Positions 1 to 6,112 of a stretch of 7,274 nt of DNA are shown here, piece by piece. A program made the translations under genes and the position numbers. The first letter of the stretch is position 1, and each line of letters opens with the position of its first letter. Where the stretch lies: the NCBI GenBank assembly GCA_011049745.1, contig DRHE01000062.1:1-7274 (forward strand), written 5' to 3'. Below the pieces are notes generated by a model. It had not been told where the DNA came from, ran no database searches, and saw only the letters and a program-made list of their open reading frames with translations. Source of the DNA: Spirochaetales bacterium. Its GTDB lineage: Bacteria > Spirochaetota > Spirochaetia > SZUA-6 > DRHE01.

Positions 1-301
1 TAGTAATACTTACCATTGGGCGGGCCGGTCCTGAAAGTTCCAATGGTCCCTTTTTAAAAAATACAATAACAGCTGTCGAACCGTCACTAAAAGAAGCGTC
101 AAAGTACCACCATTCAAAGGAGTCGTACTCCGGGTTTGTGTGCAGACCATCCTCCCAGATATTTACAGTATCAGTAAGACCATCCCTTTCAAGAAATTCC
201 GGGCTGGTCGCTGGTATTGCTTTTGCCGTAGCACAGCCCGCGAGGATAAGAAGAATAGACAATATAATAGGGAATAAATAGTTTCTTGAAGATATATTCA
301 C
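1..301 (-). CDS. CrtC/lipocalin-like lipoprotein, N-terminal part (cut by window edge)
   Basis: This partial gene has no ATG; I read it from a GTG at 301-299 that overlaps the TGA of the upstream nucleotidyltransferase gene. The frame stays open for 100 codons to base 1. Residues 1-22 form a signal peptide ending in the lipobox L-A-G-C, with Cys23 as the probable lipidated residue, so the product should be anchored in the envelope. Residues 59-82 read YDSFEWWYFDA, then a DG turn and a hydrophobic strand. That is the opening signature of the hydroxyneurosporene synthase (CrtC) / AttH lipocalin-like family. In most bacteria such lipoproteins have no proven activity, and carotenoid hydratase function should not be assumed. 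A weak AGG lies 7 bases before the GTG, so translation probably depends on coupling to the upstream gene. The start and lipobox are seen directly; the family is from motif recall and the C-terminal part is missing. Confidence 0.68.
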   Translation of the reverse strand, partial: MNISSRNYLFPIILSILLILAGCATAKAIPATSPEFLERDGLTDTVNIWEDGLHTNPEYDSFEWWYFDASFSDGSTAVIVFFKKGPLELSGPARPMVSIT

Positions 302-603
302 ACTTCAATGCCTGTCTTAATGATCTCACTAGCAAATGGATTGGAGTCGTTAAAATCCTCAACTTTAATTGGGTGGGGTTCAATTCGTGTGTCAAAATTT
401 CTTCGTAATTTCATTAAATCAATCTGTGTATCAAAATGGTCATCAATATTTTCCATGATTATAGCTATATCGATATCACTGTCCTCAGTGTAGGTGTTTT
501 TAGAGTATGAACCAAAAATGTAAGACTTTTTTATTTTATATCTTCGCTTTTTCAGAAAATCGAGATATCTATTTACAGTTTTTACAGCTGTTTTTTGATC
601 CAT
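298..603 (-). CDS. MNT-type nucleotidyltransferase domain protein
   Basis: This is a 101-residue minimal nucleotidyltransferase of the polymerase-beta/KNTase fold. The signature is GS at 31-32, ten residues, then D43-I-D45. These are the loop and the two metal-binding acids that transfer a nucleotide from an NTP. Glu75, in the strand RIEPHP, is a plausible third carboxylate. Family members of this size are often the MNT half of HEPN/MNT modules, in which MNT adenylylates the HEPN partner. No HEPN gene is visible on either side, so it may be an orphan or act on something else. The gene is much more AT-rich than the caspase gene beside it (about 32% GC by hand count over 301-600), which hints at separate acquisition. 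Its end overlaps the next gene by 4 bases (GTGA). An AAGG 10 bases before the ATG is a modest ribosome-binding site. The fold is confident; the biological role is not known. Confidence 0.85.
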   Translation of the reverse strand: MDQKTAVKTVNRYLDFLKKRRYKIKKSYIFGSYSKNTYTEDSDIDIAIIMENIDDHFDTQIDLMKLRRNFDTRIEPHPIKVEDFNDSNPFASEIIKTGIEV

Positions 604-624
604 ACTCTTAATGCCTTAATTTAT

Positions 625-652
625 AGTATAGTTATAAATCCTGATCTTTGAA
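625..652 (-). promoter_or_regulatory. Candidate sigma70 promoter for the nucleotidyltransferase gene
   Basis: Reading the minus strand, TTCAAA (652-647) is followed after 16 bases by TATACT (630-625), about 20 bases before the ATG at 603. This AT-rich 103-base gap separates the nucleotidyltransferase from the caspase gene upstream, so a separate promoter is plausible. The -35 match is only moderate, and AT-rich DNA yields such matches by chance. Confidence 0.33.
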
Positions 653-706
653 TAGAGCCTTGAAGCCTATCGGTTGGGAGGTGTTTAGCGCTTTTCTTTT
701 CAGCTT

Positions 707-1612
707 TTACCGCGCCTCAAAGAGGACAAAATCGACCGGGCCGCCGGAAACGTGTGGAGCGTAAACCTTGGAAGAACCGCTGAACAGGGACAACAGGTTT
801 GTCCTGGTATAGTAATAGGCCTCGGTTACCGTTACATAGCCGTCGCCATTGTTGTCGCCGTGGTCCGGAGTTTCCAGCAGGAAGTAGGTAAAGAAGCCGT
901 GATTGTATGGCACGCCGCCTTCCCAGGAATATTCTCTCTCTCCGGAGGCGCTGATTACCAGTGCATCGTAGGGGGAGATATCGTAGGCCTCTCCTGAGAA
1001 ATTGGCCCAGAGGGAGATAGCCTGGCCCAGGGAGCTGTCTTCTGTGCCGCTGTAATCGGGCGGGGTGGCATCGACCTCCAGCTTGTTGCCGATGAAGCCC
1101 CCGGAGTTGCAGGCGTCGATAATGACTATCTTTTTAAGGGCGGGGATAGAGGCGATCAGATCACCCAATTCGTTGTCGATGATATAAAGGTCAGTACTGG
1201 CATCGGAAAGTACGATAAACTCATCGGCATCATCACCCGGCGGTGGTTCGTTGAATTGACCCTGGAGATCCTGCCCGCCGTGGCCTGAGAAGAAGAAGAG
1301 AAAGAGATCATCCTTACCGGCCTGGGCGCGAGCAGTAGCAAAATCGCTGTCAAGCTGGGCCTGGGTTACTGAAGTGCTTAAAGTGACGTTGTAGCCCTGG
1401 TTAGTAAGCAGTTGCGCCATATCTTCTGCGTCATTGTCGGTGTAGCTTAAATCATTACTAGTCGGAACACCGGGATAGTAACCTGGTATAGGATCATCAT
1501 AATCAGCTATGCCATACACAATGGCATAGCGGTCGTAATTCAGATCAAAGTTGCAGCCGCCAAAAAACAGGGCCGCCAGGATCAGCAGCATAGAACCTTT
1601 AAAACGCTTCAT
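707..1612 (-). CDS. Caspase-family (peptidase C14) lipoprotein with an EF-hand loop
   Basis: The 301-residue protein is a predicted exported caspase-fold cysteine peptidase. A signal peptide ends in LFFGGC; Cys20 is the likely lipidation site, with Phe at -3 as tolerated by relaxed spirochaetal lipoboxes. The fold starts at YAIVYGIADY (29-38). The catalytic dyad is seen as His111 in FFFSGHGG and Cys168 in IIDACNSGG. Near the C-terminus, SASGEREYSWE (221-231) and HGFFTYFLLE (238-247) match the strand and helix that shape the substrate pocket in this family. Residues 253-264 (DNNGDGYVTVTE) form a canonical 12-residue EF-hand loop, suggesting calcium binding. The gene overlaps the preceding barrel gene by 14 bases, and a strong GAGGA lies 6 bases before its ATG, so the two are co-translated. 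Substrate is unknown; metacaspases and orthocaspases favour basic P1 residues, but that is not established here. Both catalytic residues are intact, so it should be active rather than a pseudo-enzyme. Confidence 0.9.
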   Translation of the reverse strand: MKRFKGSMLLILAALFFGGCNFDLNYDRYAIVYGIADYDDPIPGYYPGVPTSNDLSYTDNDAEDMAQLLTNQGYNVTLSTSVTQAQLDSDFATARAQAGKDDLFLFFFSGHGGQDLQGQFNEPPPGDDADEFIVLSDASTDLYIIDNELGDLIASIPALKKIVIIDACNSGGFIGNKLEVDATPPDYSGTEDSSLGQAISLWANFSGEAYDISPYDALVISASGEREYSWEGGVPYNHGFFTYFLLETPDHGDNNGDGYVTVTEAYYYTRTNLLSLFSGSSKVYAPHVSGGPVDFVLFEAR

Positions 1613-2189
1613 AATTTTTCCTCATATACCAGCGCAGGGAGAGCCCCAGGCCCGCTGACATTGATAGCTTCAGATCCCGCCTGAAATAGTAATCCAGGGG
1701 CAGGGAGACTATCAGGCTCAGGCGCCCTGCCTTACCGATCTCGACAAAGGGCTGCAGGAAGATGCCGGGATAAAAAAAATAGAGGGTGGTAAGCTCATAC
1801 TTGTCATAGCGGGCCAGAACGCCGGCTGATAAGCCGGGATAAATACGGAAATCCCTGAGCCGCAAGGGAAGCAGAATACGCTCCGCTGTCAGATAGAGGC
1901 GGCAGTCCATTCCCGAATGACTGCGGTAGAGAAAGCCTCCTTCAAGGGAAGAGGCAGCGGTCTTGTGAAAAGCCAATCCCAGCCCCAGAGAAATTGGCCC
2001 GCCCATGGGAAGATCGGCTCCGGCTCCCAAATTGATATGCCACTGCGGTTTCATGGGAAAGCGCTCATCCCTGGTCAAGGCTCCACCGCTCGCTACGCCA
2101 AAGCTTAAAGAAAGGGGCCTCTTTCCCGCAAAGATCGGTACTAAACCTGTGACAAAGATTAACAAAAGGGTTATAATCCTTCGATACAT
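1599..2189 (-). CDS. Secreted, outer-membrane beta-barrel-like protein of unknown function
   Basis: I do not recognise a named family. The 196-residue product starts with a clear Sec signal peptide (MYRR plus a hydrophobic stretch to IFA at 19-21, cleavage before Gly22). The mature part is built of short alternating hydrophobic and polar stretches with many Gly and aromatic residues, such as SLGLGLAF, YPGLSAGVLARY, IFLQPFVEIG and LSMSAGLGLSLRWYM. This is the usual pattern of amphipathic strands in a small outer-membrane barrel of perhaps eight strands. The chain ends in Phe, as many barrel proteins recognised by the BAM machinery do. It is the first gene of the unit and its last 14 bases overlap the start of the caspase lipoprotein, implying joint function at the outer membrane. 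No good Shine-Dalgarno precedes its ATG. The start is supported by the signal peptide. The barrel call is inferred from composition, not from homology. Confidence 0.72.
   Translation of the reverse strand: MYRRIITLLLIFVTGLVPIFAGKRPLSLSFGVASGGALTRDERFPMKPQWHINLGAGADLPMGGPISLGLGLAFHKTAASSLEGGFLYRSHSGMDCRLYLTAERILLPLRLRDFRIYPGLSAGVLARYDKYELTTLYFFYPGIFLQPFVEIGKAGRLSLIVSLPLDYYFRRDLKLSMSAGLGLSLRWYMRKNYEAF
1619..1623 (-). promoter_or_regulatory. Ribosome-binding site of the caspase gene
   Basis: GAGGA on the minus strand lies 6 bases before the ATG of the caspase gene and inside the last codons of the upstream barrel gene. It fixes the caspase start despite the 14-base overlap. Confidence 0.7.
2149..2177 (+). 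promoter_or_regulatory. Strong sigma70-like promoter for the SH3b-DUF445 operon
   Basis: GTGACA (2149-2154, five of six to TTGACA) is followed after exactly 17 bases by a perfect TATAAT (2172-2177). Transcription would start near 2184, leaving a leader of about 50 bases before the ATG at 2236. The element lies within the first codons of the divergent barrel gene (its signal-peptide region). It is the best promoter match I found in the window. Confidence 0.62.
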
Positions 2190-2207
2190 TATCTGATCAA
2201 GATGTAA

Positions 2208-2227
2208 TTGATTCAGAAATTAATCAA
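2208..2227. repeat. Short inverted repeat between divergent genes
   Basis: TTGATT (2208-2213) and AATCAA (2222-2227) form a perfect 6-base inverted repeat with an 8-base spacer. It sits in the 46-base gap between the divergent barrel and SH3b genes, downstream of the plus-strand promoter and touching the SH3b ribosome-binding site. It could be an operator or just chance in an AT-rich gap. Confidence 0.3.
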
Positions 2228-2230
2228 GGG
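2226..2230 (+). promoter_or_regulatory. Ribosome-binding site of the SH3b lipoprotein gene
   Basis: AAGGG sits 5 bases before the ATG at 2236 and supports that start. The start is also supported by the signal peptide that follows. Confidence 0.6.
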
Positions 2231-2235
2231 TATAA

Positions 2236-2628
2236 ATGTATAAAGCTAAATATCTGCTATTTTCAGCAGCGATCTCTATTGCGATGCTGACCATAATGGC
2301 TTCCTGTCAGCGGCAAGTCGAACCGGAAAAAATCACCCTGCCGCCTACATCGGTGCTCTCCATACGTTCCAGTTGGGCAGTGGTAAAATCCCCCTTCCTG
2401 AGGGTGCGTGAAGAGCCTTTTGCAGACGCAAAAATTCTCACCCATGTGCGCCGGGGTGCCGTACTGGAGATTATCTCGCGCACGGAAAAGAAGGAAACGG
2501 TGGAGAATGACAGTTCCTATTGGTACAATATCAACTATGAAGGCCTGAGGGGATGGGTTTTCGGTTCCTATATCGAGGTGTTGGATTCACGGAGCAAAGC
2601 CCGTGAATATTCGGCAGGCCTTGAATAA
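2236..2628 (+). CDS. SH3b-domain lipoprotein
   Basis: This 130-residue product has a signal peptide ending in IMASC, making Cys24 the likely lipidated residue. A bacterial SH3 (SH3b) domain fills residues about 47-117. It opens with VVKSPFLRVREEP, the conserved LRVR-P strand and turn, and closes with LRGWVFGSYIEV, the GWV strand. Such domains commonly bind cell-wall peptides or proteins in the periplasm. There is no catalytic domain, so this is a binding or scaffold lipoprotein. It is followed within 5 to 14 bases by the DUF445 gene, and the two are probably one transcript from the promoter at 2149-2177. The domain and lipobox are seen in the sequence; the ligand is unknown. A charged C-terminal tail follows the domain. 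Confidence 0.87.
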   Translation: MYKAKYLLFSAAISIAMLTIMASCQRQVEPEKITLPPTSVLSIRSSWAVVKSPFLRVREEPFADAKILTHVRRGAVLEIISRTEKKETVENDSSYWYNINYEGLRGWVFGSYIEVLDSRSKAREYSAGLE

Positions 2629-2633
2629 GCTGG

Positions 2634-4211
2634 TTGCCTGAAATGACTGCAGAAGCCATTGTCAATCTTCTCCCCTGGGTGCTGCCTCCCTTTATCGGCG
2701 CGGTGATTGGTTATGTAACAAATGCTCTGGCTATTCGTATGCTTTTCCGGCCGCTGACTCAAAAGCGGTTCCTGGGTTTGCGGGTGCCGCTTACACCGGG
2801 GATTATTCCCAAAGAGAGGTTTGAGCTGGCGGAAAGTATCGGCCGCATGGTATCCCGGGAGCTGATTACCGAAGATACCCTGAAACGGCAGCTCGCCTCA
2901 GAGAAATTCCAGAATCGTATTAATGTGAATATTGCTTCATTAGTTGAACATCTCTCTGAAATAAATCTGGCAGCCCTGCGGCAGAAAAAATTCTCCTTTT
3001 TTTACTCATTTCTAGAGGGATTCCTCGATGAATCTTTGTACCGGGCTTTTACTTCTTTGAGCTTCATCCGGAGTTCAAGGACATTTATCTTTGACCTGGT
3101 TCATTCACTTTTCCAGCGCGAGCTTGATGATCTGGCTGGGACCGGTACTATAGAGGCTTTTCTCAAGGGAAATCTGCTTCCAAAGCTGACTTCAAGAGAA
3201 GCCCGAAAGACTATATCGCGTGCCATACAGAAGTGGCTAAAGCAAGCCGGTGAAGAGGAGAAAGCCTTAAGCACCTTTATTCCCGAGGAATTGCCGGCTG
3301 TATTGGGAGAATTTCTCTCTACCATGCTCTCCCCTTTATTTGAGGCTCTTTTCCGCTGGCTGCGTACGGAAGGTATGCTCCGGGAGCTGGAGACCAGGGG
3401 TAAGTTCCTGCTGCGGGATATCTTTGATAAGCTAAACCTGCTGCAGAAGTTCATTATCTCCGCCGGTCAGTTTGACCGGACCCTGGAAGAAAAGATGCCC
3501 GCAATAGTGGAAGAGGCTATCAATTATCTGGAGCAGACTTCAGCAGATGAGGAAAACCGGGCCAGGATGATTCAGGCGGTGGAGAGCGGCATTAGTAAAT
3601 GGCGTTCCCTGACACTGAATGAGGTAATGGCAAAGGTAGATAAAAAGATTGACCTGGGTTCGCTGCTGGAAAATATTCTGCTTTCCATTGATGAAGAAAA
3701 ATTAAAATCAGGGATCTTCGCCGCCCTGGAAGGGGTCTTTACCAGTTACCGGAAACGTCCAATCGGTGAGATCCTGGCCCAATATCTGGGGCTTCAGGAG
3801 CAGGATATTGGTGATTTCCTGGCCAATCAATTCCTCACCTTTATTTCTAAAAGGGAATCTTCAAAGAACCTGGCCGGAGAGATAATTTCCTTTGTGCACC
3901 GCTTTTTAGAGGAACAGGAAGAAACTACCATTGGGAATCTTTTTAATATAGACAATGAAAAGAGGGAAAAGATCACTCTTTTTCTTACCTGTGAGCTGAT
4001 CAAGATACTTAACAGTCAGCTTCCCTCATTGATTAGAAGTTTTGATATCCAGGAGCTGGTGGTAGATAAGGTAAATGCTTTAGAGGTGATTGAAGTGGAG
4101 CGGCTGCTCCTGCAGGTTATTGCCAGCCATCTGAAGTGGATCAATCTCTTTGGCGCGCTCCTGGGAGCGTTTATTGGTTTGTCACAGATTGCCCTGCGCT
4201 TACTTGACTAG
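2634..4211 (+). CDS. DUF445 family membrane protein
   Basis: The 525-residue protein belongs to DUF445 (YheB-like, COG4399), a family of unknown molecular role. The N-terminal signature is intact: a membrane segment at about 12-38 containing GAVIGYVTNALAIRMLF, then PLTPGIIPKER at 52-62 and ELAESIGRMV. The C-terminus has the matching second membrane segment, LKWINLFGALLGAFIGL, near 503-519. Between the two anchors lies a long, charged, mostly helical region of more than 400 residues. It is longer than the roughly 380 residues of Bacillus YheB as I recall it, so the central region is expanded. The start is uncertain: TTG at 2634 (used here) or ATG at 2643, three codons later; neither has a clear Shine-Dalgarno, so coupling to the SH3b stop at 2628 is likely. 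The 3' end overlaps the convergent gene by 41 bases. The family call is confident. Confidence 0.88.
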   Translation: MPEMTAEAIVNLLPWVLPPFIGAVIGYVTNALAIRMLFRPLTQKRFLGLRVPLTPGIIPKERFELAESIGRMVSRELITEDTLKRQLASEKFQNRINVNIASLVEHLSEINLAALRQKKFSFFYSFLEGFLDESLYRAFTSLSFIRSSRTFIFDLVHSLFQRELDDLAGTGTIEAFLKGNLLPKLTSREARKTISRAIQKWLKQAGEEEKALSTFIPEELPAVLGEFLSTMLSPLFEALFRWLRTEGMLRELETRGKFLLRDIFDKLNLLQKFIISAGQFDRTLEEKMPAIVEEAINYLEQTSADEENRARMIQAVESGISKWRSLTLNEVMAKVDKKIDLGSLLENILLSIDEEKLKSGIFAALEGVFTSYRKRPIGEILAQYLGLQEQDIGDFLANQFLTFISKRESSKNLAGEIISFVHRFLEEQEETTIGNLFNIDNEKREKITLFLTCELIKILNSQLPSLIRSFDIQELVVDKVNALEVIEVERLLLQVIASHLKWINLFGALLGAFIGLSQIALRLLD

Positions 4212-4980
4212 GCAGAGTTGCCAGCAGCCAGCTGGAAATTGCTTTAATACGGTTGTAAAAAGAGGCTTCCTTGCGTTTTTCCAGCCCGAAAAAAGTTAAG
4301 CTGTGCACGCTGGAGAGGCCATAGATGAGCAGATCCTTCTCCTGTGGAATAAAAATAAAATAATTGATTATATTCCCGGCCTTGACCATGGGAATAAAAA
4401 AGTAACGCATGGGCGTAAGATTCCGGGTTTTCATAATCAGGTGATCATCGTAAGCAAAATACTCCACTGAATTGATATTCCTGCCAAAGGTCAGATCATG
4501 CTGGTATATATAGATCTTGCTGTAAGCGGGCATATGGTCAACCAGGGGATCCGGGAGTTGCTGTTTGCCCTCAGGAGAATCAACTACATAGGATTCACGG
4601 AATAGAGTGCGCATACGGTTTCTGGAAGCGGAGAAATATTCAATTCCCTCCATAGTGCTGATTGATCTTAACGTATTATAGAGAGATAGAAGGCCCCTTT
4701 CGGAGTGGAGATTCCCCAGACCGGTTTCATAGCGGGTCATAACCTCGACACTCATTGTGGGTTTCAGGTCGGCAAGCTCCTGCAGAATGGTCTTCTTATG
4801 GGGAATATCAGGGATCAGGGTGGGTGATCCTTTTTTCCAGAAAGTATGCTTGATCTCACCGGTTGAATAGAGCGCAGTTCTTAACTTTATATCGAGTAAT
4901 TGGTCGGCGGAAATAAGAGGGTTTATAATGATTAAAACGGGCAGCAGGAAAAGTAATATTGATATGCGGTGCTTGGTCAT
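4171..4980 (-). CDS. Secreted protein of unknown function (DUF6675-like)
   Basis: This 269-residue exported protein has a signal peptide ending LISA (22-25), with cleavage before Asp26 and no lipobox Cys. The mature part has no catalytic motif that I recognise. Recognisable stretches include SLYNTLRSISTMEGIEYFSASR near 100-121, an IYIYQHDLTFG strand, MKTRNLTPMRYFFIPMV, and YFIFIPQEKDLLIYGLSSV. It resembles in my recall the spirochaete-restricted family annotated as DUF6675, which has no assigned function. A periplasmic or surface location is inferred from the signal peptide alone. The gene converges on the DUF445 gene and its last 41 bases overlap it. Its start lies 46 to 50 bases from murG, which runs the other way. 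No clear Shine-Dalgarno precedes the ATG. That it is a real gene is well supported; the family name is less certain. Confidence 0.8.
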   Translation of the reverse strand: MTKHRISILLFLLPVLIIINPLISADQLLDIKLRTALYSTGEIKHTFWKKGSPTLIPDIPHKKTILQELADLKPTMSVEVMTRYETGLGNLHSERGLLSLYNTLRSISTMEGIEYFSASRNRMRTLFRESYVVDSPEGKQQLPDPLVDHMPAYSKIYIYQHDLTFGRNINSVEYFAYDDHLIMKTRNLTPMRYFFIPMVKAGNIINYFIFIPQEKDLLIYGLSSVHSLTFFGLEKRKEASFYNRIKAISSWLLATLPSQVSAGQSVTNQ

Positions 4981-4988
4981 GGTATTAT
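4959..4988 (+). promoter_or_regulatory. Candidate sigma70 promoter for the murG operon
   Basis: TTGATA (4959-4964) is followed after 18 bases by TATTAT (4983-4988); each differs from consensus at one base. Transcription would start near 4995, leaving about 35 bases before the murG start, with the ribosome-binding site at 5017. The -35 element lies inside the first codons of the divergent secreted-protein gene. Confidence 0.45.
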
Positions 4989-5016
4989 GAATTTATACAA
5001 TTCCAGGTTAGCGATC

Positions 5017-5022
5017 AAGGAA
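5017..5022 (+). promoter_or_regulatory. Ribosome-binding site of murG
   Basis: AAGGAA lies 7 bases before the GTG at 5030 and 4 bases before the TTG at 5027. The spacing favours GTG as the start codon. Confidence 0.6.
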
Positions 5023-5029
5023 TATTTTG

Positions 5030-6112
5030 GTGTCGGAAAGCATTGTTTTTACCGGCGGCGGTACCGGGGGTCATGTTTTTCCCGCTTTAGCTGTGGTTGA
5101 GGAGCTGAAATCTCTCTGGCAGGGAAGGATTATCTGGATTGGCTCTAATAAGGGAATTGAACGGCAGCTTTTAGAGGCCACCGGCATTCCCTTCTTTGGC
5201 ATCCCGGCAGGAAAACTGAGACGTTATTTCTCAATCAAGAATATTATTGATATTTTCCGTGTGATCGGCGGTCTGGCTGTCTCTCTCCATATTTTAGCCA
5301 GAGAGAGGCCGCTGCTTCTCTTCTCCAAGGGCGGCTATGTCAGTGTGCCGCCGGTAATTGCGGCCAGATTGCTGGGAATCCGGGTGATCACCCATGAATC
5401 GGATGCTCAACCGGGATTGGCTACCCGGATTAATTCCCGTTTTGCCGAAAAGATACTGATATCCTTCAGCGAATCGGCCGGCTATTTCAGTGATAAAATG
5501 AGGAAACGGGTGGTGCAGGTGGGAAATCCGGTACGCAAAGATCTCTTTGAGGGAAAAAAGAAATGTGGCCGGCATTTAGTAGGCTGCCCGGAGAATAAGA
5601 AAGTACTGTTAGTGCTGGGTGGCAGCCAGGGATCGGCGCAGATAAATTATTTAATTCGCAATAATCTTGACCGGTTGACCAAAGCCTGTTTTGTGGTCCA
5701 CCAGGCGGGTAGAGTCGATTTCAGGGAGGGCAAGCAGCAGAATTATTTTACCGCTCCCTTTTTTGGTGATGAGCTGAAGCATCTGCTAGCTGCTGCCGAT
5801 CTGGTTGTCTGCCGGGCAGGAGCCAATACACTCTGGGAACTTGCTGCTCTTGGTAAGCCGGCTGTGCTGATTCCTCTTCCAAGGAGTGCCAGCAGGGGTG
5901 ACCAGTTGCTTAACGCCGAGATCTTTGCCCGCAATGGAGCTGCCGTGGTGCTGCCTGAAAATGATACCAGCGGGATCAGGCTTCTTGAAATTATTCTTGA
6001 TCTTCTTGATAATAAGAAGAAACTTAAACAGATGGAAAGCCGGGCTCGCTCTTTAAGCTTTCCCGGTTCGGCGGCTAAAATCGCGGAGTTGATATTTGCA
6101 TATGGTCATTAA
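5030..6112 (+). CDS. murG: MurG, lipid II GlcNAc transferase
   Basis: MurG transfers GlcNAc from UDP-GlcNAc to lipid I at the inner face of the cytoplasmic membrane, making lipid II for peptidoglycan. It is a GT-B fold enzyme of family GT28. Numbering from the GTG, the first glycine loop is at 9-21 (GGGTGGHVFPALAV) with His15. The lipid-side motif HESDAQPGLATRI is at 122-134. The second-domain glycine loop GGSQGSAQIN is at 197-206. The UDP-GlcNAc site spans 262-296: RAGANTLWELAALGKP with the conserved Glu270, then RGDQLLNA with Gln292. All these are intact and the 360 residues match the usual length, so the enzyme should be functional. HESD and RGDQ are the forms I associate more with Gram-positive sequences than the E. 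coli HEQN and DHQ. A TTG one codon upstream is the alternative start. It is the first gene of a tight operon with cvpA and holB; no other mur or fts gene is adjacent. Confidence 0.96.
   Translation: MSESIVFTGGGTGGHVFPALAVVEELKSLWQGRIIWIGSNKGIERQLLEATGIPFFGIPAGKLRRYFSIKNIIDIFRVIGGLAVSLHILARERPLLLFSKGGYVSVPPVIAARLLGIRVITHESDAQPGLATRINSRFAEKILISFSESAGYFSDKMRKRVVQVGNPVRKDLFEGKKKCGRHLVGCPENKKVLLVLGGSQGSAQINYLIRNNLDRLTKACFVVHQAGRVDFREGKQQNYFTAPFFGDELKHLLAAADLVVCRAGANTLWELAALGKPAVLIPLPRSASRGDQLLNAEIFARNGAAVVLPENDTSGIRLLEIILDLLDNKKKLKQMESRARSLSFPGSAAKIAELIFAYGH
6085..6088 (+). promoter_or_regulatory. Ribosome-binding site bearing on the cvpA start
   Basis: GGAG inside the murG 3' end lies 7 bases before an in-frame TTG at 6096 and 13 bases before the ATG at 6102. 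The spacing favours TTG while the codon favours ATG, so the cvpA start is ambiguous by two residues. Confidence 0.45.

Noticed and set aside
46..61. Run of six T and five A (minus strand) in the CrtC-like lipoprotein as a programmed frameshift site
   Set aside because: In the reading frame the codons are TTT TTT AAA AAG, which is not the X XXY YYZ phase needed for slippage, and the frame stays open through it.
189..395. Minus-strand open frame of 68 codons across the nucleotidyltransferase/lipoprotein junction
   Set aside because: It lies in a different frame from both genes; its C-terminal half is an off-frame reading of the lipoprotein signal peptide, and the two overlapping real genes explain the region.
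640..675. Possible hairpin (ATAG...CTAT around a TTCAA loop) as a terminator after the caspase gene
   Set aside because: Only four to five pairs form before a mismatch and no T-tract follows on the minus strand.
752..997. Plus-strand open frame opposite the caspase gene
   Set aside because: It is antisense to a gene with intact catalytic motifs and has no recognisable domain or ribosome-binding site.
3101..3454. Minus-strand 117-codon open frame inside the DUF445 gene
   Set aside because: Serine/arginine-rich composition is typical of an antisense shadow of a helical, charged coding region; no motif or start signal.
4221..4235. CCAGC-AGCCA-GCTGG hairpin just past the DUF445 stop as a terminator
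   Set aside because: The stem is only 5 bp, no T-run follows on either strand, and it lies in the coding region of the convergent gene.
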